Below are positions 25,051 through 37,003 of a stretch of 64,000 nt of DNA, piece after piece. Position 1 is the stretch's first letter. Each line of letters opens with the position of its first letter. Origin of the DNA: Nageia nagi (Eukaryota; Pinophyta); contig JBITNC010000001.1 in assembly GCA_050084985.1 (NCBI GenBank), forward strand, positions 214,892,001-214,956,000, in the 5' to 3' direction. The position numbers and the translations under genes were made by a program. The notes under the pieces are model-generated. The model worked only from the letters and a program-made list of their open reading frames with translations, searched no databases and was not told where the DNA came from.

Positions 25051-26155
25051 TGTAATGTCCCCAAATTTGTAAAACATCCACTTTCTCTCCTCTTAGAGTG
25101 TGACATTCATGGCAAAGGAGGAGAAACCAAAAATAAATTAATTTAGGAGTATTTTATTAATATTTTACAATTATTTCTATAACCAAGGCTAAAGAGACCC
25201 TTGAGGCACTCACCCTTGGATTTTATTTAATTAATCTGGCTTAATTATTTTTAATTAATGAAATATTAGTCTTTCATAATGGGACATTGCATTTATGAGC
25301 CATTGATCTTGTAATTTGGCATCTCTAGGAAACCATTATGGGACATTAGGCTTCTTAGGTCCCTAGATGATTTAATTTGTCATCTTGAGACACCAGAAGA
25401 GGGATGTTGCACTTTGGGTGATTCCAAGGTATGAGAGATCTTATTATAAAAGGAGATGGGATGCATCATTTGGGGGGGGCTAGAAGATCATCAAAGTTTA
25501 TCTCTTTCTAGGGGTTAGCAGCTAGTGGAGTTGCAACTTTCTAGCTAGCTTAGTGGGAGAGCTTGAGCCAGTGTGGAGGAGTTCTTACCTAAGCTAGGAT
25601 AGTAGCTTGAGCTAGTGAGGTGGAGTTGCTAGAGTAGCTCAAATTAGTGAGGTGGAGTTACTAGAATAGTTCAAGCTAGTGTGGTGGAACCATTCCATCC
25701 CTAATCCAGATCCAACCAATGGGGTAGATCTAGATCTAGCCAATGCAGCCATATCCTAGATCTAGATCTAACCTACCAAATTAGTGTGAGGAGGCATGTC
25801 CTAGATCTACACTAGCTGAATTAGTGTGAGGAGGCTTGTCCAGCATTAGGGAGAAAAGATTAAAGAACTTGCAGGGCTAGGTCATCCAAATCTACTTTGT
25901 GAGGGCAAATGTCCCCCTTCTTAAGCATTTGGGTATTTTTCCTTGAGTATTGTACTTGTCCATTTGGGATGTCCTAGCTCTTGAAGAATAAAATTCATTT
26001 CTAGCTCTATTTCTTGTTCAATTTGTAGATCCAATTTGAATTGAGCTAGATAGAAAAATATATATATATATATAAATTCCTAAGTAGTGATATTTCAACT
26101 TTGGAATATTACACTTTAACAAAAATTACATTTTGTGAGTTTTGAGGATATTATA
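25051..26155 (+). repeat. 5' LTR of element 5
   Basis: The LTR is 1105 bases, with TATAAAAGG at 25445-25453 as a likely core promoter. The 3' LTR has TACAAAAGG at this place. It contains repeated GAGCTAGTGAGGTGGAGTT units near 25560-25690. Confidence 0.95.
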
Positions 26156-26156
26156 G

Positions 26157-26169
26157 TGGTATAAGAGCC
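26157..26169 (+). other. Primer-binding site of element 5
   Basis: TGGTATAAGAGCC lies one base after the LTR. It differs at one position from the complement of the initiator Met tRNA 3' end. Confidence 0.9.
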
Positions 26170-26183
26170 CATTTCCTGCTAGC

Positions 26184-26700
26184 TTGGAAAAAATGAAATG
26201 GGGAGATTGCACCAATTTAGGAAGGATGATGATCAAATTATGTTGGTTTTATCAAAGTGAATGGATCTTTGGACACACCTATAAAGGGAAAAGACATCAT
26301 CATTACATGGAGGTATTTAAGGAAAAATCTTTAGATCCACCTCCTACCCTTGCTTTAGTACATGGTACATCACATCCCTCTACATTTTATTTAAAAGCAA
26401 AATTTGGAAATATTCCAATAAAAATCATGATTGATGGGAAGGCCATGCACAACTTCATCAACTCAGAATTCATCTAGCAACAACAAATAGCATGTAACAA
26501 TGATAGGGATTTTTGTGTCTCTAACTCCAAAGATGAAGTCAATGACTATTCTTAGAGGGTAAGCAATTTTGGTTTTCAAATAGGGGATAATTTATTTATA
26601 GGAGAATATTTGGTCTATCCCTTATAGGATGTCACTATGGTATTAGGAGTCCCATGGATCAAATCACTTGGAGAATTCCAAACCAACTATTGTACTCATG
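26184..26700 (+). pseudogene. gag remnant and protease of element 5
   Basis: Only the last part of gag remains: a damaged knuckle (CWFYQSEWIFGHTYKGKRHH; a Cys became Tyr) starting about 30 bases after the primer site. Protease follows: KFGNIPIKIMIDGKAMHNFI at about 26400-26460, where the usual D-G-G-A is D-G-K-A, and then TMVLGVPWIKSLGEFQTNY near 26640. The missing ~1 kb of gag indicates a deletion between the leader and the end of gag. Stops are present. Confidence 0.8.
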
Positions 26701-27019
26701 AGATCAAATTGAAGTATCAAGGAAAGGATATCACACTCTAAGATAGTAAGAGGAAAGCATCACCAAGTGCCACTTTCAAGAGAATGGAAGTTATACAAGT
26801 ATCCTCACAAGAGATCAAAAAAGAGCTAGAAAAAGAAGATGTCCTCTGGAGCACTACATTCACCATCTCAACATAGTAGAAGTTAGATCAGGCCCATCTA
26901 GATATACAATAAATATTGAAGAAACATAGCAAAGTTTTTGAAGAACTCCCTAAAGAACCTCCACCTAGCAAAGGATTTGAGCATCACATCAAGTTAGAAT
27001 TAGGGGCCAAACCAATAAT

Positions 27020-27770
27020 TGTGACACCATAACAGGCATCCATATGCTTTTAAAAATGAGATCGAGAAGACCATTAAGGAACTTCTAGACATGGGATATA
27101 TTCATCCTAGCACTAGCCCCTTCGTATCTCTAGTAGTGTTGGTCAAGAAGAAGGATGAAACCATGAGGATGTGCATAGATTATCGATTGCTCAACAAGAA
27201 GACTATCAAAAATAGGTATCCCATCCCTAGAGTAGATGAATTAATTGATGAATTACATGGTGTTCAATATTTTTCCAAAATAGATCTTAGATCAGGATAT
27301 CATCAAATAAAGATGAAAGATGAAGATGTACATAAAATAGCCTTCCATTGTCACTATCGACATTTTGAATTTTTGGTAATGCCATTTGGATTAACTAATG
27401 CTCCAGCTACTTTCCAGTCTACCATGAATCAAATCTTTAGGGAACAATTGAGAAAATTTGTGTTAGTCTTCTTTGATGATATCTTGGTATACAACAAAAC
27501 ATGGGAAGAGCATCTCCAACACTTGGATGTGGTGCTAAGTGTCTTAAAGGGGCACCAATTCTTTGCCAAACAATCTAAGTGTGAGTTTGGCCTAACTCAA
27601 GTAATGTATCTAGAGCACGTAATCAGCAAGGAAGGAGTAGAAGTTGACCAACAAAAGATTACCTCAATTCAGGAATGGCCCACCCCTAGCAATTTAACAC
27701 ACTTAAGGGGATTTTTGGGGTTGTTTAATTATTATAGGTAGTTCATCAAAGGATTCTCATAGCTAGCTTT
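27020..27770 (+). pseudogene. Reverse transcriptase of element 5
   Basis: The uninterrupted stretch 27091-27741 (216 codons) contains the full palm: VVLVKKKDETMRMCIDYRLL, YFSKIDLRSGYHQIKM, FLVMPFGLTNAPATFQS and the catalytic box VFFDDILVYNK. The thumb begins CEFGLTQVMYLEHVIS and GFLGLFNYYR. All RT catalytic Asp residues are present, making this the best preserved enzyme domain in the window. The upstream part (NEIEKTIKELLDMGYIHPS) and the downstream continuation are broken by stops. Confidence 0.9.
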
Positions 27771-28245
27771 TCCACTTATAGATCTAACCAAGAAAGATTC
27801 TTTCATTTGGAGCAATGAGGCTCAAAAGGCCTTTCAAAAGTTAAAAGAGGTAATGACCTCTTGTCCCATGTTGGTTATGCCTGATTTCTCTATACCATTA
27901 TTGTAGAATGTGATGCCTTTGGAATAGGTATTGGGGTTGTTTTATCACAAAAAGGAAGACCTATTATTTATGAAAGTCGAAAGCTCACTAAATAGGAACA
28001 AACTTTCAGCATCTATGATAAGGAAATGCTAGCCATCATGCATGCGTTAGCCAAATTTAAGCAATACTTGGTATGTGGGAAATTTGTAGTCAAAACTAAC
28101 CATAATAGTTTGAAGTATTTCTTGGGCAACAAGATTTAAATGAAAGGTAGCAAAAATGGGTCACCAAACTACAAGCATACAATTTTGATATAGAATATGT
28201 CAAGGTGAAGAAGAATGTGGCAGTTGATGCATTATCAAGGCACCC
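27771..28245 (+). pseudogene. RNase H of element 5 (decayed)
   Basis: The + strand reads ECDAFGIGIGVVLSQKGRPI, then IYESRKLTK, FSIYDKEMLAIMHAL and KTNHNSLKYFL. It closes with NVAVDALSRHPS near 28235. One stop and at least two frame changes interrupt it. The order and motifs are those of Ty3/gypsy RNase H. Confidence 0.8.
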
Positions 28246-28379
28246 CTCCTTCTATTCACTTTTTGCTATTATTTCCAATTGGAAGGCCTCCATTATGGTA
28301 GAATACACCAAGAACAAATTTGCTTCATAGATAATTGATGGACATCTATAGAAAGAGGGATACACACTGCAAGAAGGAT

Positions 28380-29460
28380 TGATATTGTATAAGGGATGAA
28401 TTTTTCTAGTGCCTGAATCTAAATTCAAGAAAAAACTTCTTTTATCCACTCATGACATCCCATTGGTAGGGCATACAGGATACTACAAGACCTATAGACT
28501 CTTGAGAGAAAGGTTTGCTTGGAAGGGCCTTAAGGAGGACATATTGTAATGCATGAGGGAATACACCATTTGTCAGCAAAATAAGGAAGAAAAATCATTA
28601 CTTGCTAGACTTGTACAACCTCTACCCATTCCAAAACAAAAATGGGAAAGTATCTTGATGGATTTTATCACTGGTCTACCCAAGGTTCAAGGTAAAGATT
28701 GTATTCTAGTAATAGTGGATAGGTTTACCAAATATGCTCACTTTTTTGCTATTTCCACCACTATTACTACAATTCAGGTAGCTAAACTTTTTTTTAGGAA
28801 AATATTCAAAAATCATGGGCTACCTAAAAATATAGTCAATGATAGGGATATCAGATTTATGAGCATGTTCTAGCAAGAACTTTTCAAATTAACTGGGATG
28901 AAAATGACCCCTAGCACTAGTTACCATCCCCAAATAGATGGGAAAATAGAGGTAGTAAACAAATGGTTAGAAGGCTACCTTAGAAATTATGTGATAGGAT
29001 AGCAAAACTCATTGCTAAAATGGTTACACTTGGGAGAATATTGCTACAACACCACCTACCACTTATCCATCAAGATGACTCCCTTTCATGCTCTTTATGG
29101 GTATGAAGCTACTCATTTTGCTAATTTATTCTTTAATGATTGTAGGATCCCTAAAGCTAATGAATTTTTGTAGGAATAGAAAGATATCTTGAAATCCCTT
29201 AAAGAAAACATACAGGTGGCTCAACAATAATAAAAGAAATATGCAAATCAGCAAAGAGAGGAGCACTCCTTTGAAGTGGATGATATGGTGTATTTGAGGT
29301 TACAACCATATCGATAAACAACCTTGAAGAAGAGTGGTGCAGAAAAACTTCAACCCAAGTTTTACAGTCCATACAAGATCATTAAGAAAGTAGGACAAGT
29401 GGCCTACAAACTAGATCTTCCTCCTAACAACAAAATTCACAACACTTCCATGTCTCTTGC
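28380..29460 (+). pseudogene. Integrase of element 5 (decayed)
   Basis: The zinc region is near 28440-28620 (TGYYKTYRLL, CQQNKEEKS). The core is in 28553-28873: ILMDFITGLPKVQGKD, VDRFTKYAHFF and NDRDIRFMS. After a stop, SYHPQIDGKIEVVNKWLEGY completes D,D,E with all three acidic residues retained. The C-terminal barrel reads DDMVYLRLQPYR, YSPYKIIKKVGQVAYKLDLP and ends near INNTS-like sequence at 29450. Several TAG/TAA stops are present. Confidence 0.85.
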
Positions 29461-29469
29461 CTCAAAAGG

Positions 29470-29700
29470 GCACTAGGGCATCACATCACACCTTCCTTAG
29501 AACTCCCACCCTTGGATGAAGATGGAAAATTACTTTTGATTCCTAAAAAAGTGCTTGAAATAAGAGAGAAAAAGCTAAGAAAGTGTAGCATTGCAGAATA
29601 TTTAATCAAATGGAAGGGTCTACCACTAGAAGATGCCACAAGGGAAGGAAAAGGAATTTTGGAACATCCAGCTTGGAGTTGCTTAGGGATAAGCAATTTA
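29470..29700 (+). pseudogene. Chromodomain at the integrase C-terminus of element 5
   Basis: The + strand reads AEYLIKWKGLPLEDATREGK and GILEHPAW. This matches the chromodomain core 'YLIKWKGLP.edATWE'; the usual Trp of ATWE is Arg. Chromodomains of chromoviruses bind histone marks and guide integration. The domain runs into the PPT and LTR, as is typical. Confidence 0.85.
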
Positions 29701-29712
29701 GGAAGGGAGACT

Positions 29713-30816
29713 TGTAATGTACCCAAATTTATAAAACATCCACTTTCTCTCCTCTTGGAGTGTGATGTTCATGGAAAAGGAGGAGAAACCAAAAATAAAT
29801 TAATTTAGGAGTATTTTATTAATATTTTGCATTTATTTCTATAACCAAGGCTAAAGAGACCCTTGAGGCACTCACCCTTAGATTTTATTTAATTAATATA
29901 GCTCAATTATTTTTAATTAATGCAATATTAGTCTCTCATAATGGGACATTACATTTATGAGCCACTGATCTTGTAATTTGGCATCTCTAGGCAACCATTA
30001 TGGGATGTTGGACTTCCTAGGTCCCTAGATGATTTTATTTGTCATCTTAAGACACCAGAAGAGGTATGTTGTACTTTGGGTGATTCCAAGGTATGAGAGG
30101 TATTATTACAAAAGGAGATAGGATGCATCATTTGGGGGAGGCTAGAAGATCATCAGAGTTTATCTCTTTCCAAGGGTTAGCAGCTAGTGGAGTTATAGCT
30201 TTCTAGCTAGCTTAGTGGGAGAGCTCAAGCTAGTGTGGAGGAGTTCTTACCTAAGCTAGGATAGTAGCTCAAGCCAATGAGGTGGAGTTGCTAGAGTAGC
30301 TTGAGCTAGTGAGGTGGAGTTATTAGAATAGTTCAAGCTAGTGTGGTGGAACTATTTTGTTCCTAATCTAGATCCAGCTAGTGGGGTAGATCTAAATCTA
30401 GCCAATGCGACCATATCCTAGATCTAGATCTAACCTACCAAATCAGTGTGAGGAGGCACATCCTAGATCTAGACCAATTGAATCAGTGTGAGGAGGCTCA
30501 TCCAACATTAGGGAGAACAGATTGAAGAACTTACAGGGCCAGATCATCCAAATCTACTTTGTGAGGGTAAACATCCCCCTTCTTGAGCATTTGGGTATTT
30601 TTCCTTGATTATTGTACTTATCCATTTGGGATGTCCTAGCTCTTGAAGAATAAAATTCATTTCTAGCTCTATTTCTTATTCAATTTGCAGATCTAATTTG
30701 ATTTAAGCTAGATAGAAAAATATAAAATATATATAAATTCCTAAGTAGTGATATTTCAACTTTGGAATATTACACTTTAACAAAAATTGCATTTTATGAT
30801 TTTTGGGGATATTACA
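29713..30816 (+). repeat. 3' LTR of element 5
   Basis: The LTR is 1104 bases. The purine-rich run GGAAGGGAGAC at 29701-29711 directly precedes it, which fixes it as the 3' LTR. Confidence 0.95.
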
Positions 30817-30821
30817 ACACT

Positions 30822-31416
30822 GGCTCAAACTATTCTAGGAACTCCACCTCACAAGCTTAAGCTACTATCCTAGCTTAGGTAAGAACTCCTCCACACTAGC
30901 TCAAGCTCTCCCATTAAGCTAGCTAGAAAGTTGCAACTCCATTAGCTACTAATCCCCAAAAAGAGATAAACTCTAATGATCTTCAAGCATTCCCCAAATG
31001 ATGCATCCCATCTCCTTTTATAACAAGATCTCTCATACCTTGGAATCACCCAAAGTGCAACATCCCTCTTCTGGTGTCTTGGGATGACAAATTAAATCAT
31101 CTAGGGACCCAGGAGGCCCAATATCCCATAATGGTTGCCTAGAGATGCCAAATTATAAGATCAATGGCTCATAAATGCAATGTCCCATTATGAGAGACTA
31201 ATATTGCATTAATTACAAATAATTAAGCTAGATTAATTAAATAAAATCCAAGGGTGAGTGCCTCAAGGGTCTCTTTAGCCTTGGTTATAGAAATAAATGC
31301 AAAATATTAATAAAATACTCCTAAATTAATTTATTTTTGGTTTCTCCTCCTTTACCATGAATGTCACACTCCAAGAGGAGAGAAAGTGGACATTTGACAA
31401 ATTTGGGGACATTACA
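30822..31416 (-). repeat. LTR a of element 6, second part
   Basis: Continues 25050 after element 5 and ends GGGGACATTACA. The minus-strand PPT (CAGGAAGGGGAGACT) at 31417-31431 marks it as a 3' LTR. Confidence 0.9.
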
Positions 31417-32157
31417 AGTCTCCCCTTCCTGAATTGCTTGTCCCCAACTAACTCAAGATAAATTGGCCCTTCTCTTTCCCATCCTAAAAAGCTATAATGT
31501 AGATGAAATAATAAAGAGAAAGAGTTCTGATTTTTTGCTACAAATGATGGCCAAAATGTCTACCTTCATGGCTCCACAACCCAATGTCCAAGTCTTGAAT
31601 GAAATTAAGGAGTGCTAGTGGGTTATCTTCTATCCAGGACTACATCACATGATGGGAGGAAGAATTTGTAATTTCAACAAGCATGAATAAATTCATCCCA
31701 ACATCCCAATGGTATAAGTGGTTGAGTGGTTTACAAGGAAAAGTATGATGAAGTAATACCAAATCTCCAATCCCTCTATTTCTCATTTTAAGCAAGATGA
31801 TGGACAATTTGTCCCAAAAAAATTTGTAGCAATATACTTGTAATAGGGACATATATGCCAAAGAGAAGTAAATCTGACCAACAAGTATTATCACTTGTTT
31901 CCAATCTTCAATCAACCTCCAACTTATTATCTAGAAAAAGAACACTCTTAACCAATTTGTTAGTGGCTGAGTAAATGTGGGCATGTTACCTTGGGACTGG
32001 GTGATGTCTTGCATGGTAGTTCTATTTGGGATGTGAGGAATTATTTGATGTTGCTACTTTGAATCTTCTATTACTTCCAATTGATGGGATTATGAAGTGG
32101 CCCCATTACTACCTTACAATCCTCTCTTGATGACCTCCTTTCCATTTGCCACGAACT
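31417..32157 (-). other. RT-less tail between protease and LTR a
   Basis: This region aligns with 34563-35217 in the right body of element 6. Neither copy has RT, RNase H or integrase. Short coding-like pieces read IEDWKQVIILVGQIY on the minus strand. They may be what is left of pol or a replacement sequence. Confidence 0.6.
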
Positions 32158-32926
32158 TCATTTCCAAGGTGTCATAATTTTTCCTAATCTCCCCAAATTT
32201 TTTAGCCATTGAATTCCAAAGACCATGTACAAGGTCCCTCCCATGGGATATACATAGAAATCACTTCTCATGGAGTAATTATTGGTCTTAACTAGAAGTT
32301 GTTTAAACATCTTATTGCAAAATGAGATCTGGCTATTAGCATTGGCCACATTGAATCCTTCAAAAATGTCCATCCTTACTCCTTTCTCAGTAGCAAACAA
32401 AGCATCAATGAAGTTGTGAGATGCCCCTCCATCGATAAGAATAGTCACTTCTTCTCCTAGAGCTCTTCCTTGAATGTACAATGTGGGGCAATGGGGTGCT
32501 CCATTAATGGTAGCCAAGGTGCCATGAGTGGAAAACTCTTCCACAAATTCTAAAATGTGCCATAGATCTGATTCAGGTTCCTCCATCTCCACTACCTCTA
32601 CATAATTGAGTTACACCTTCCCATTATAGTGATGGCCTGGCTCCCATGATCCTCTATAGATAAAGCACATTTTCCTTCTTCTCATTTCAAAATGTGAGAT
32701 CTCCTAATCCCTCTATGTCTACTCTAATAGCCATGCATTTCTCCTTGGTGGAGATGTGAGCCTTCCTTAGCTCCCATTCATTTTACTTATTGGCACAATT
32801 TGTTGCTGGGGTAGTTGTGTCCTTCCTTGATTGCTCTTTCCTTGGATCATATTAGTTGATTCAAGTGCTATGGCCCTTCTGATTACCTCATCAAGATCAT
32901 TTGGCTTAAATGCTTTGATATATGCT
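32158..32926 (-). pseudogene. Left gag-protease body of element 6 (truncated gag)
   Basis: The minus strand reads the gag tail (AFKPNDLDEVIRRAIALEST, at about 32850-32925) and, after stops, a damaged zinc knuckle. Protease follows in the open stretch 32158-32592: GEEVTILIDGGASHNFID (catalytic D-G-G), then YVYPMGGTLYMVFGIQWL. It closely resembles the right body. Homology to gag stops abruptly at about 32926, so the N-terminal two thirds of gag are missing. Confidence 0.85.
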
Positions 32927-33488
32927 TGGTTAGCTAAGAAAAGGGTTTTGAGAACCCTTACAATCATGTAGTTACAAAGAAGCATATGGATGTAGCTGAG
33001 AGTTTTGAGGTAGTGAACATGAGTATGTTTAAAGAGGAAGAAGGCATTGAAGATATCCAAAAAATAAATAAGATCTTGAAGGATATTATGCAAGCTAAAA
33101 TCAAATATGAGGATGTTAATTCAACTAAATCTATAGAATTATCTTCTATAGTTATGGAGTTAATTAAAGAAGCCATAGAGATGGATAAATTTTTTAAAGA
33201 GATATTAAAGACTTAATTAGAATATAAATATGTCATTTTAGCTAAGTGTTTGAGTTATTTAATTTAGAAATGGAGTCCAAGGAAGAAGAAATAGAATTTC
33301 TTTTAAAACTAGTAGTGGATCACATGCATAATCATTTTGATGCTCAAAAGTATGATGAGTTTATTGACCAGCAAGCTTTTGATGAGGAATATGAGAGTGA
33401 AACATACTTTTGGAATGAATTTATTTCATTGGATTTGATAAATAATTTTTCTAAAAGATGGAAAATATGGAGAAATATATAAGCTCAA
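32927..33488 (+). pseudogene. Unrelated coding-like fragment inside element 6
   Basis: Between the broken left gag and LTR b lie 562 bases with no gag similarity. The + strand carries two open stretches. At 32986-33216 it reads MDVAESFEVVNMSMFKEEEG and on, with IMQAKIKYEDVNSTKSIELS. At 33246-33482 it reads MESKEEEIEFLLKLVVDHMH, then DEFIDQQAFDEEYESETYFW. Both are acidic, predicted helical and codon-like. I recognise no family. It could be a captured host gene fragment or part of another element. Confidence 0.4.
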
Positions 33489-34562
33489 TGTAATATCCCC
33501 AAAACTCATAAAAATTGATTTTTGTTAAAGTTTAATATTCCAAAGTTGAAATATCACTACTTAGAAATTTATATATATATTATATTTTTCTATCTAGCTC
33601 AATTCAAATTAGGTCTACAATTTGAACAAGAAATAGAGCTAGAAATGAATTTTATTCTTCAAGAGCTGGGATGTCCCAAATTAATAAGTACAATACTCAA
33701 GGAAAAATACCTAAATGCTCAAGAAGGGGGATGTTTGCCCTCACAAAGTAGATTTGGATGATCTGGCCCTGCAAGTTCTTCAATCTCTTCTCCCTAATGC
33801 TAGATGAGCCTCATCACATTGATTTGGCTAATCTGGATCTAGGATGTGCCTCCTCACACTAATTTGGTAGGTTAGATTTGGATCTGGAATATGGCTACAC
33901 TGGCTAGATCTAGATCAGGGACAAAATAGTTCCACCACATTGGCTCAAACTATTCTAGTAACTCCACCTCACTGGCTTGAGCTACTTTAGCAACTCCACC
34001 TCATTGGCTCAAGCTACTATCCTAGCTTAGGTAAGAACTCCTCCACACTGGCTTGAGCTCTCCCACTAAGCTAGCTAGAAAGCTACAACTCCACTAGTTG
34101 CTAACCCCTAGAAAGAGATAAACTATGATGATCTTCCAACATCCCCCAAATGATGCATCCCATCTCCTTTTATAACAAGATATCTCATACCTTGGAATCA
34201 CCCAAAGTGCAATATCCCCCTTTTGGTGTCTCGAGATGACAAATTAAATCATCTAGGGACCCAAGAAGCCCAACATATGGTTGCCTAGAGATGCCAAATT
34301 ACAAGATCAATGGCTCATAAATGCAAGATCTCATTATGAGAGACTAATATTATATTAATTACAAATAATTGAGCCAGATTAATTAAATAAAATCCAAGGG
34401 TGAGTGCCTCAAGGGTCTCTTTAGCCTTGGTTATAGAAATAAATGCAAAATATTAATAAAATACTCCTAAATTAATTTATTTTTGGTTTCTCCTCCTTTG
34501 CCATGAAAATCACACTCCAAGAGGAGAGAAAGTGGATGTTTTACAAATTTGGAGACATTACA
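33489..34562 (-). repeat. LTR b of element 6
   Basis: The LTR is 1074 bases, TGTAATATCCCC...GACATTACA. A PPT copy (minus-strand GGAAGGGGAGACT) on its right side makes it the 3' LTR of the right body. On its left there is no primer site, and the flanking 5-mer CTCAA has no match beside LTR c. Confidence 0.9.
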
Positions 34563-35217
34563 AGTCTCCCCTTCCAAAATTGCTTGTCCCTAAGAAACTC
34601 AAGATAAATTGGCCCTTCTCTTTCCCATCCTAAAAAGTTGTAATATGGATGAAAGAACAAGGAGAAAGAGTTTTGATTTTCTACTGCAAGTGATGGCCAA
34701 AATGTCTAACTTCATATCTCCATAACCCAATGTCCAAGTCCTAAATGAAATCAAGGAGTGCTAGTGGGTTATCTTCTATCTAGGACTGCATCACATGATG
34801 GGAGGTAGAATCTATAATTTCAACAAGCATGAATACATTCATCCCAACATCCCAATGGTCTAAGTGGCTGAGTGGTTCACAAGGAAACATATGATGAAGT
34901 AATACCAAATCTCCAATCTGTCTATTTCTCATTTTGAGCAAGATGATGGACAATTTATCCCAAAAAATTTAGTAGCAATATACTTGTAATAGGGACATAT
35001 ATGCCAAAAATTTGACCAGCAAGTACTATCACTTGTTTCCAATCTTCAATCAACCTCCACTTATTATTCAAAAAAACAACACTCTTAACTAATTCATTAG
35101 TGGCTGAGAAAATGTGGGCATGTTACCTTGGTGCTGGATGATGCCTTGCATGGTAGTTCTATTTGGGATGTGAAAAATGATTTGATGTTGTTACTTTGGA
35201 TCTTCTATTACTTCCAA
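34563..35217 (-). other. RT-less tail between protease and LTR b
   Basis: Aligns with 31417-32157. Shared stretches include the block starting CAAGCATGAATACATTCATCC. No RT or integrase motif is present. Confidence 0.6.
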
Positions 35218-36834
35218 TCAATGGGCTTGTGAAGAGGCCCTATTGCTACCCTGTAATCCTCTCATGATGACCTCCTTTCCATTTGCCAAGAACTTTGTTT
35301 CCAAGGTGTCATAATTTGTCCTAATCTCCCCCAAAGTTTTTAGCCATTGAATTCCAAAGACCATGTGCAAGGTCCCTCCCATGGGATATACATAGAAATC
35401 ACTTCTCATGGAGTAATTTTTGGTCTCAATTGGAAGATGTCTAATCATCTTATTGCAAAATGAGATCTAGCCATTAGCATTGGCCACATTGAATCCTTCA
35501 AAAATGTCCATCCTTACTCCTTTCTTAGTAGCAAACAAAGCATAAATGAATTTGTGAGATGCCCCTCCATCGATAAGAATAGTCACTTCTTCTCCTAGAG
35601 CTCTTCCTTGAATGCATAATATGGGGCAATGGGGTGCTCTACTAATGGTGGCCAAGGTGCTATGAGTGGAATATTCTTCCACAAATTTTGAAATGCACCA
35701 TAGATCTGATTCAGGTTCCTCCATCTCCACTACCTCTACATAATTGAGCTGCACCTTCCCATTGTAGTGATGGCCTAGCTCCCATGATCCTTTATAGATA
35801 AAGCACATTTTCCTCCTCATTTCAAAATGTGAGATCTCCCAATCCCTCTGTGTCTACTCCAACAACCATGCATTTCTCCTTGGTGGAGATGTGAGCCTTT
35901 CTTGGCTCCCATTTGTTTTACTTGCTAGCATAATTTGTTGCTAGGGTGGCTCCATCCTTCTTTGATTTCTCTTCCCTTGGATCATATTAGTTGATTCAAG
36001 TGCTATGGCCCTTCTGATTACCTCATCAAGATCATTTGGCTTAAATGCTTTAATAGATGCTCTAATATTTTCATTCAAACCCTCTATGAACATAGCCATC
36101 CTTCTAGCTTCTGATAGATCTAAAACCATAACAAAAACATTCATAAACTTATCTACATATTCTTCAATTGTACCTTTTTATTGGATCTTGGTGAGTGCAT
36201 GGAAGTAAATTTCTTCAGTCTTCTTTTCAAAACATTCTAGCAACCTTTGGCAAAATTCATTAACAGTTGAGATCTAGTCATGCCCCAACATTTTCAATCC
36301 ATGGTGCCACCACTCATAGGCTCATCCCTTTAGGGAGAGTGTGGTAAAACATATGGCCTCATATTCTACCATGGAATTGAAGGATAGGTATATTTGGAGC
36401 TGGTGAATCCATCCTCTTATCAAGATCCCTACACCTCCATCAAATTTCTCTAATTGGATCTTTTGTAATGGCTCCTTAAAGATAGGTGGGCATCCTCCTT
36501 GTACTCCCTCCAATTGTTGACAAAATTCTTGGAAAGATATGATGTTTCTATACTCTACTAGTTTGGCCATGTACTCATCAAACAATTGGTTGAGCCTCTC
36601 TCGATGTCTTCGATAGATCTCCTCTAGATCTTCCTCTTTTCTAAAATGAGGCTTAGGTGGAATAGGTACAGACTTTTGGTAATGAGATCTAGCCCTAGAT
36701 GAGCTCTCTCCTTGGCTATTTCTATTCTCTTAGTTGGGTGGTGGAGTTTGGTTCCCTCTTTGGGATGTGAGTAGTTGTAATTACTCTATCATCTTCCTTA
36801 ATGCATCCAAGATGGCTATGTTGGAATCAGCCAT
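35218..36834 (-). pseudogene. Right gag-protease body of element 6
   Basis: From ATG 36834 (MADSNIAILDALRKMIE) the minus strand reads a complete gag: a charged region (RKEEDLEEIYRRHRERLNQL), capsid-type VQGGCPPIFKEPLQKIQLEK and FDGGVGILIRGWIHQLQIYL, then MAMFIEGLNENIRASIKAFK. A damaged knuckle (CFIYKGSWELGHHYNGK) follows. Protease follows at 35467-35640 (GEEVTILIDGGASHKFIY) and 35218-35448 (DFYVYPMGGTLHMVFGIQWL). At least seven stops interrupt it. No pol beyond protease exists before the PPT, so the element relied on enzymes from elsewhere. Confidence 0.85.
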
Positions 36835-36990
36835 GTTCCCTTGTTCGGCTTCCTCCCACTCTTCAGATCCCTCTAGATCTATTATGTCTTTCTCCTCCAA
36901 GCTTGGCTAGTAATTAGGATCACTTCTTCCTCTCAATTAGTAATTATGGATCTTGGGTAGCATGAGCTAATATAGGTTGGTAGGAAAATA

Positions 36991-37003
36991 GGCTCTGATA
37001 CCA
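36991..37003 (-). other. Primer-binding site of element 6
   Basis: The minus strand has a perfect TGGTATCAGAGCC one base after LTR c. It complements the initiator Met tRNA. Confidence 0.95.

Larger units (their letters stand above)
25051..30816 (+). mobile_element. Element 5: plus-strand chromovirus nested in element 6
   Basis: The target duplication ACACT (25046-25050, 30817-30821) is perfect. LTRs of 1105 and 1104 bases start TGTAATGTCCCC/TGTAATGTACCC and end in ATTATA/ATTACA. The primer site is initiator-Met type, and the PPT is GGAAGGGAGAC. It encodes a gag remnant, protease, RT, RNase H, integrase and chromodomain. Its LTR belongs to the same family as element 6 but in the opposite orientation. 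It is therefore a candidate for the autonomous source family of the RT-less element 6. Gag is almost wholly deleted. Confidence 0.95.

Noticed and set aside
29481-29726. Minus-strand open frame opposite the chromodomain
   Set aside because: It is a shadow of the integrase C-terminus of element 5.
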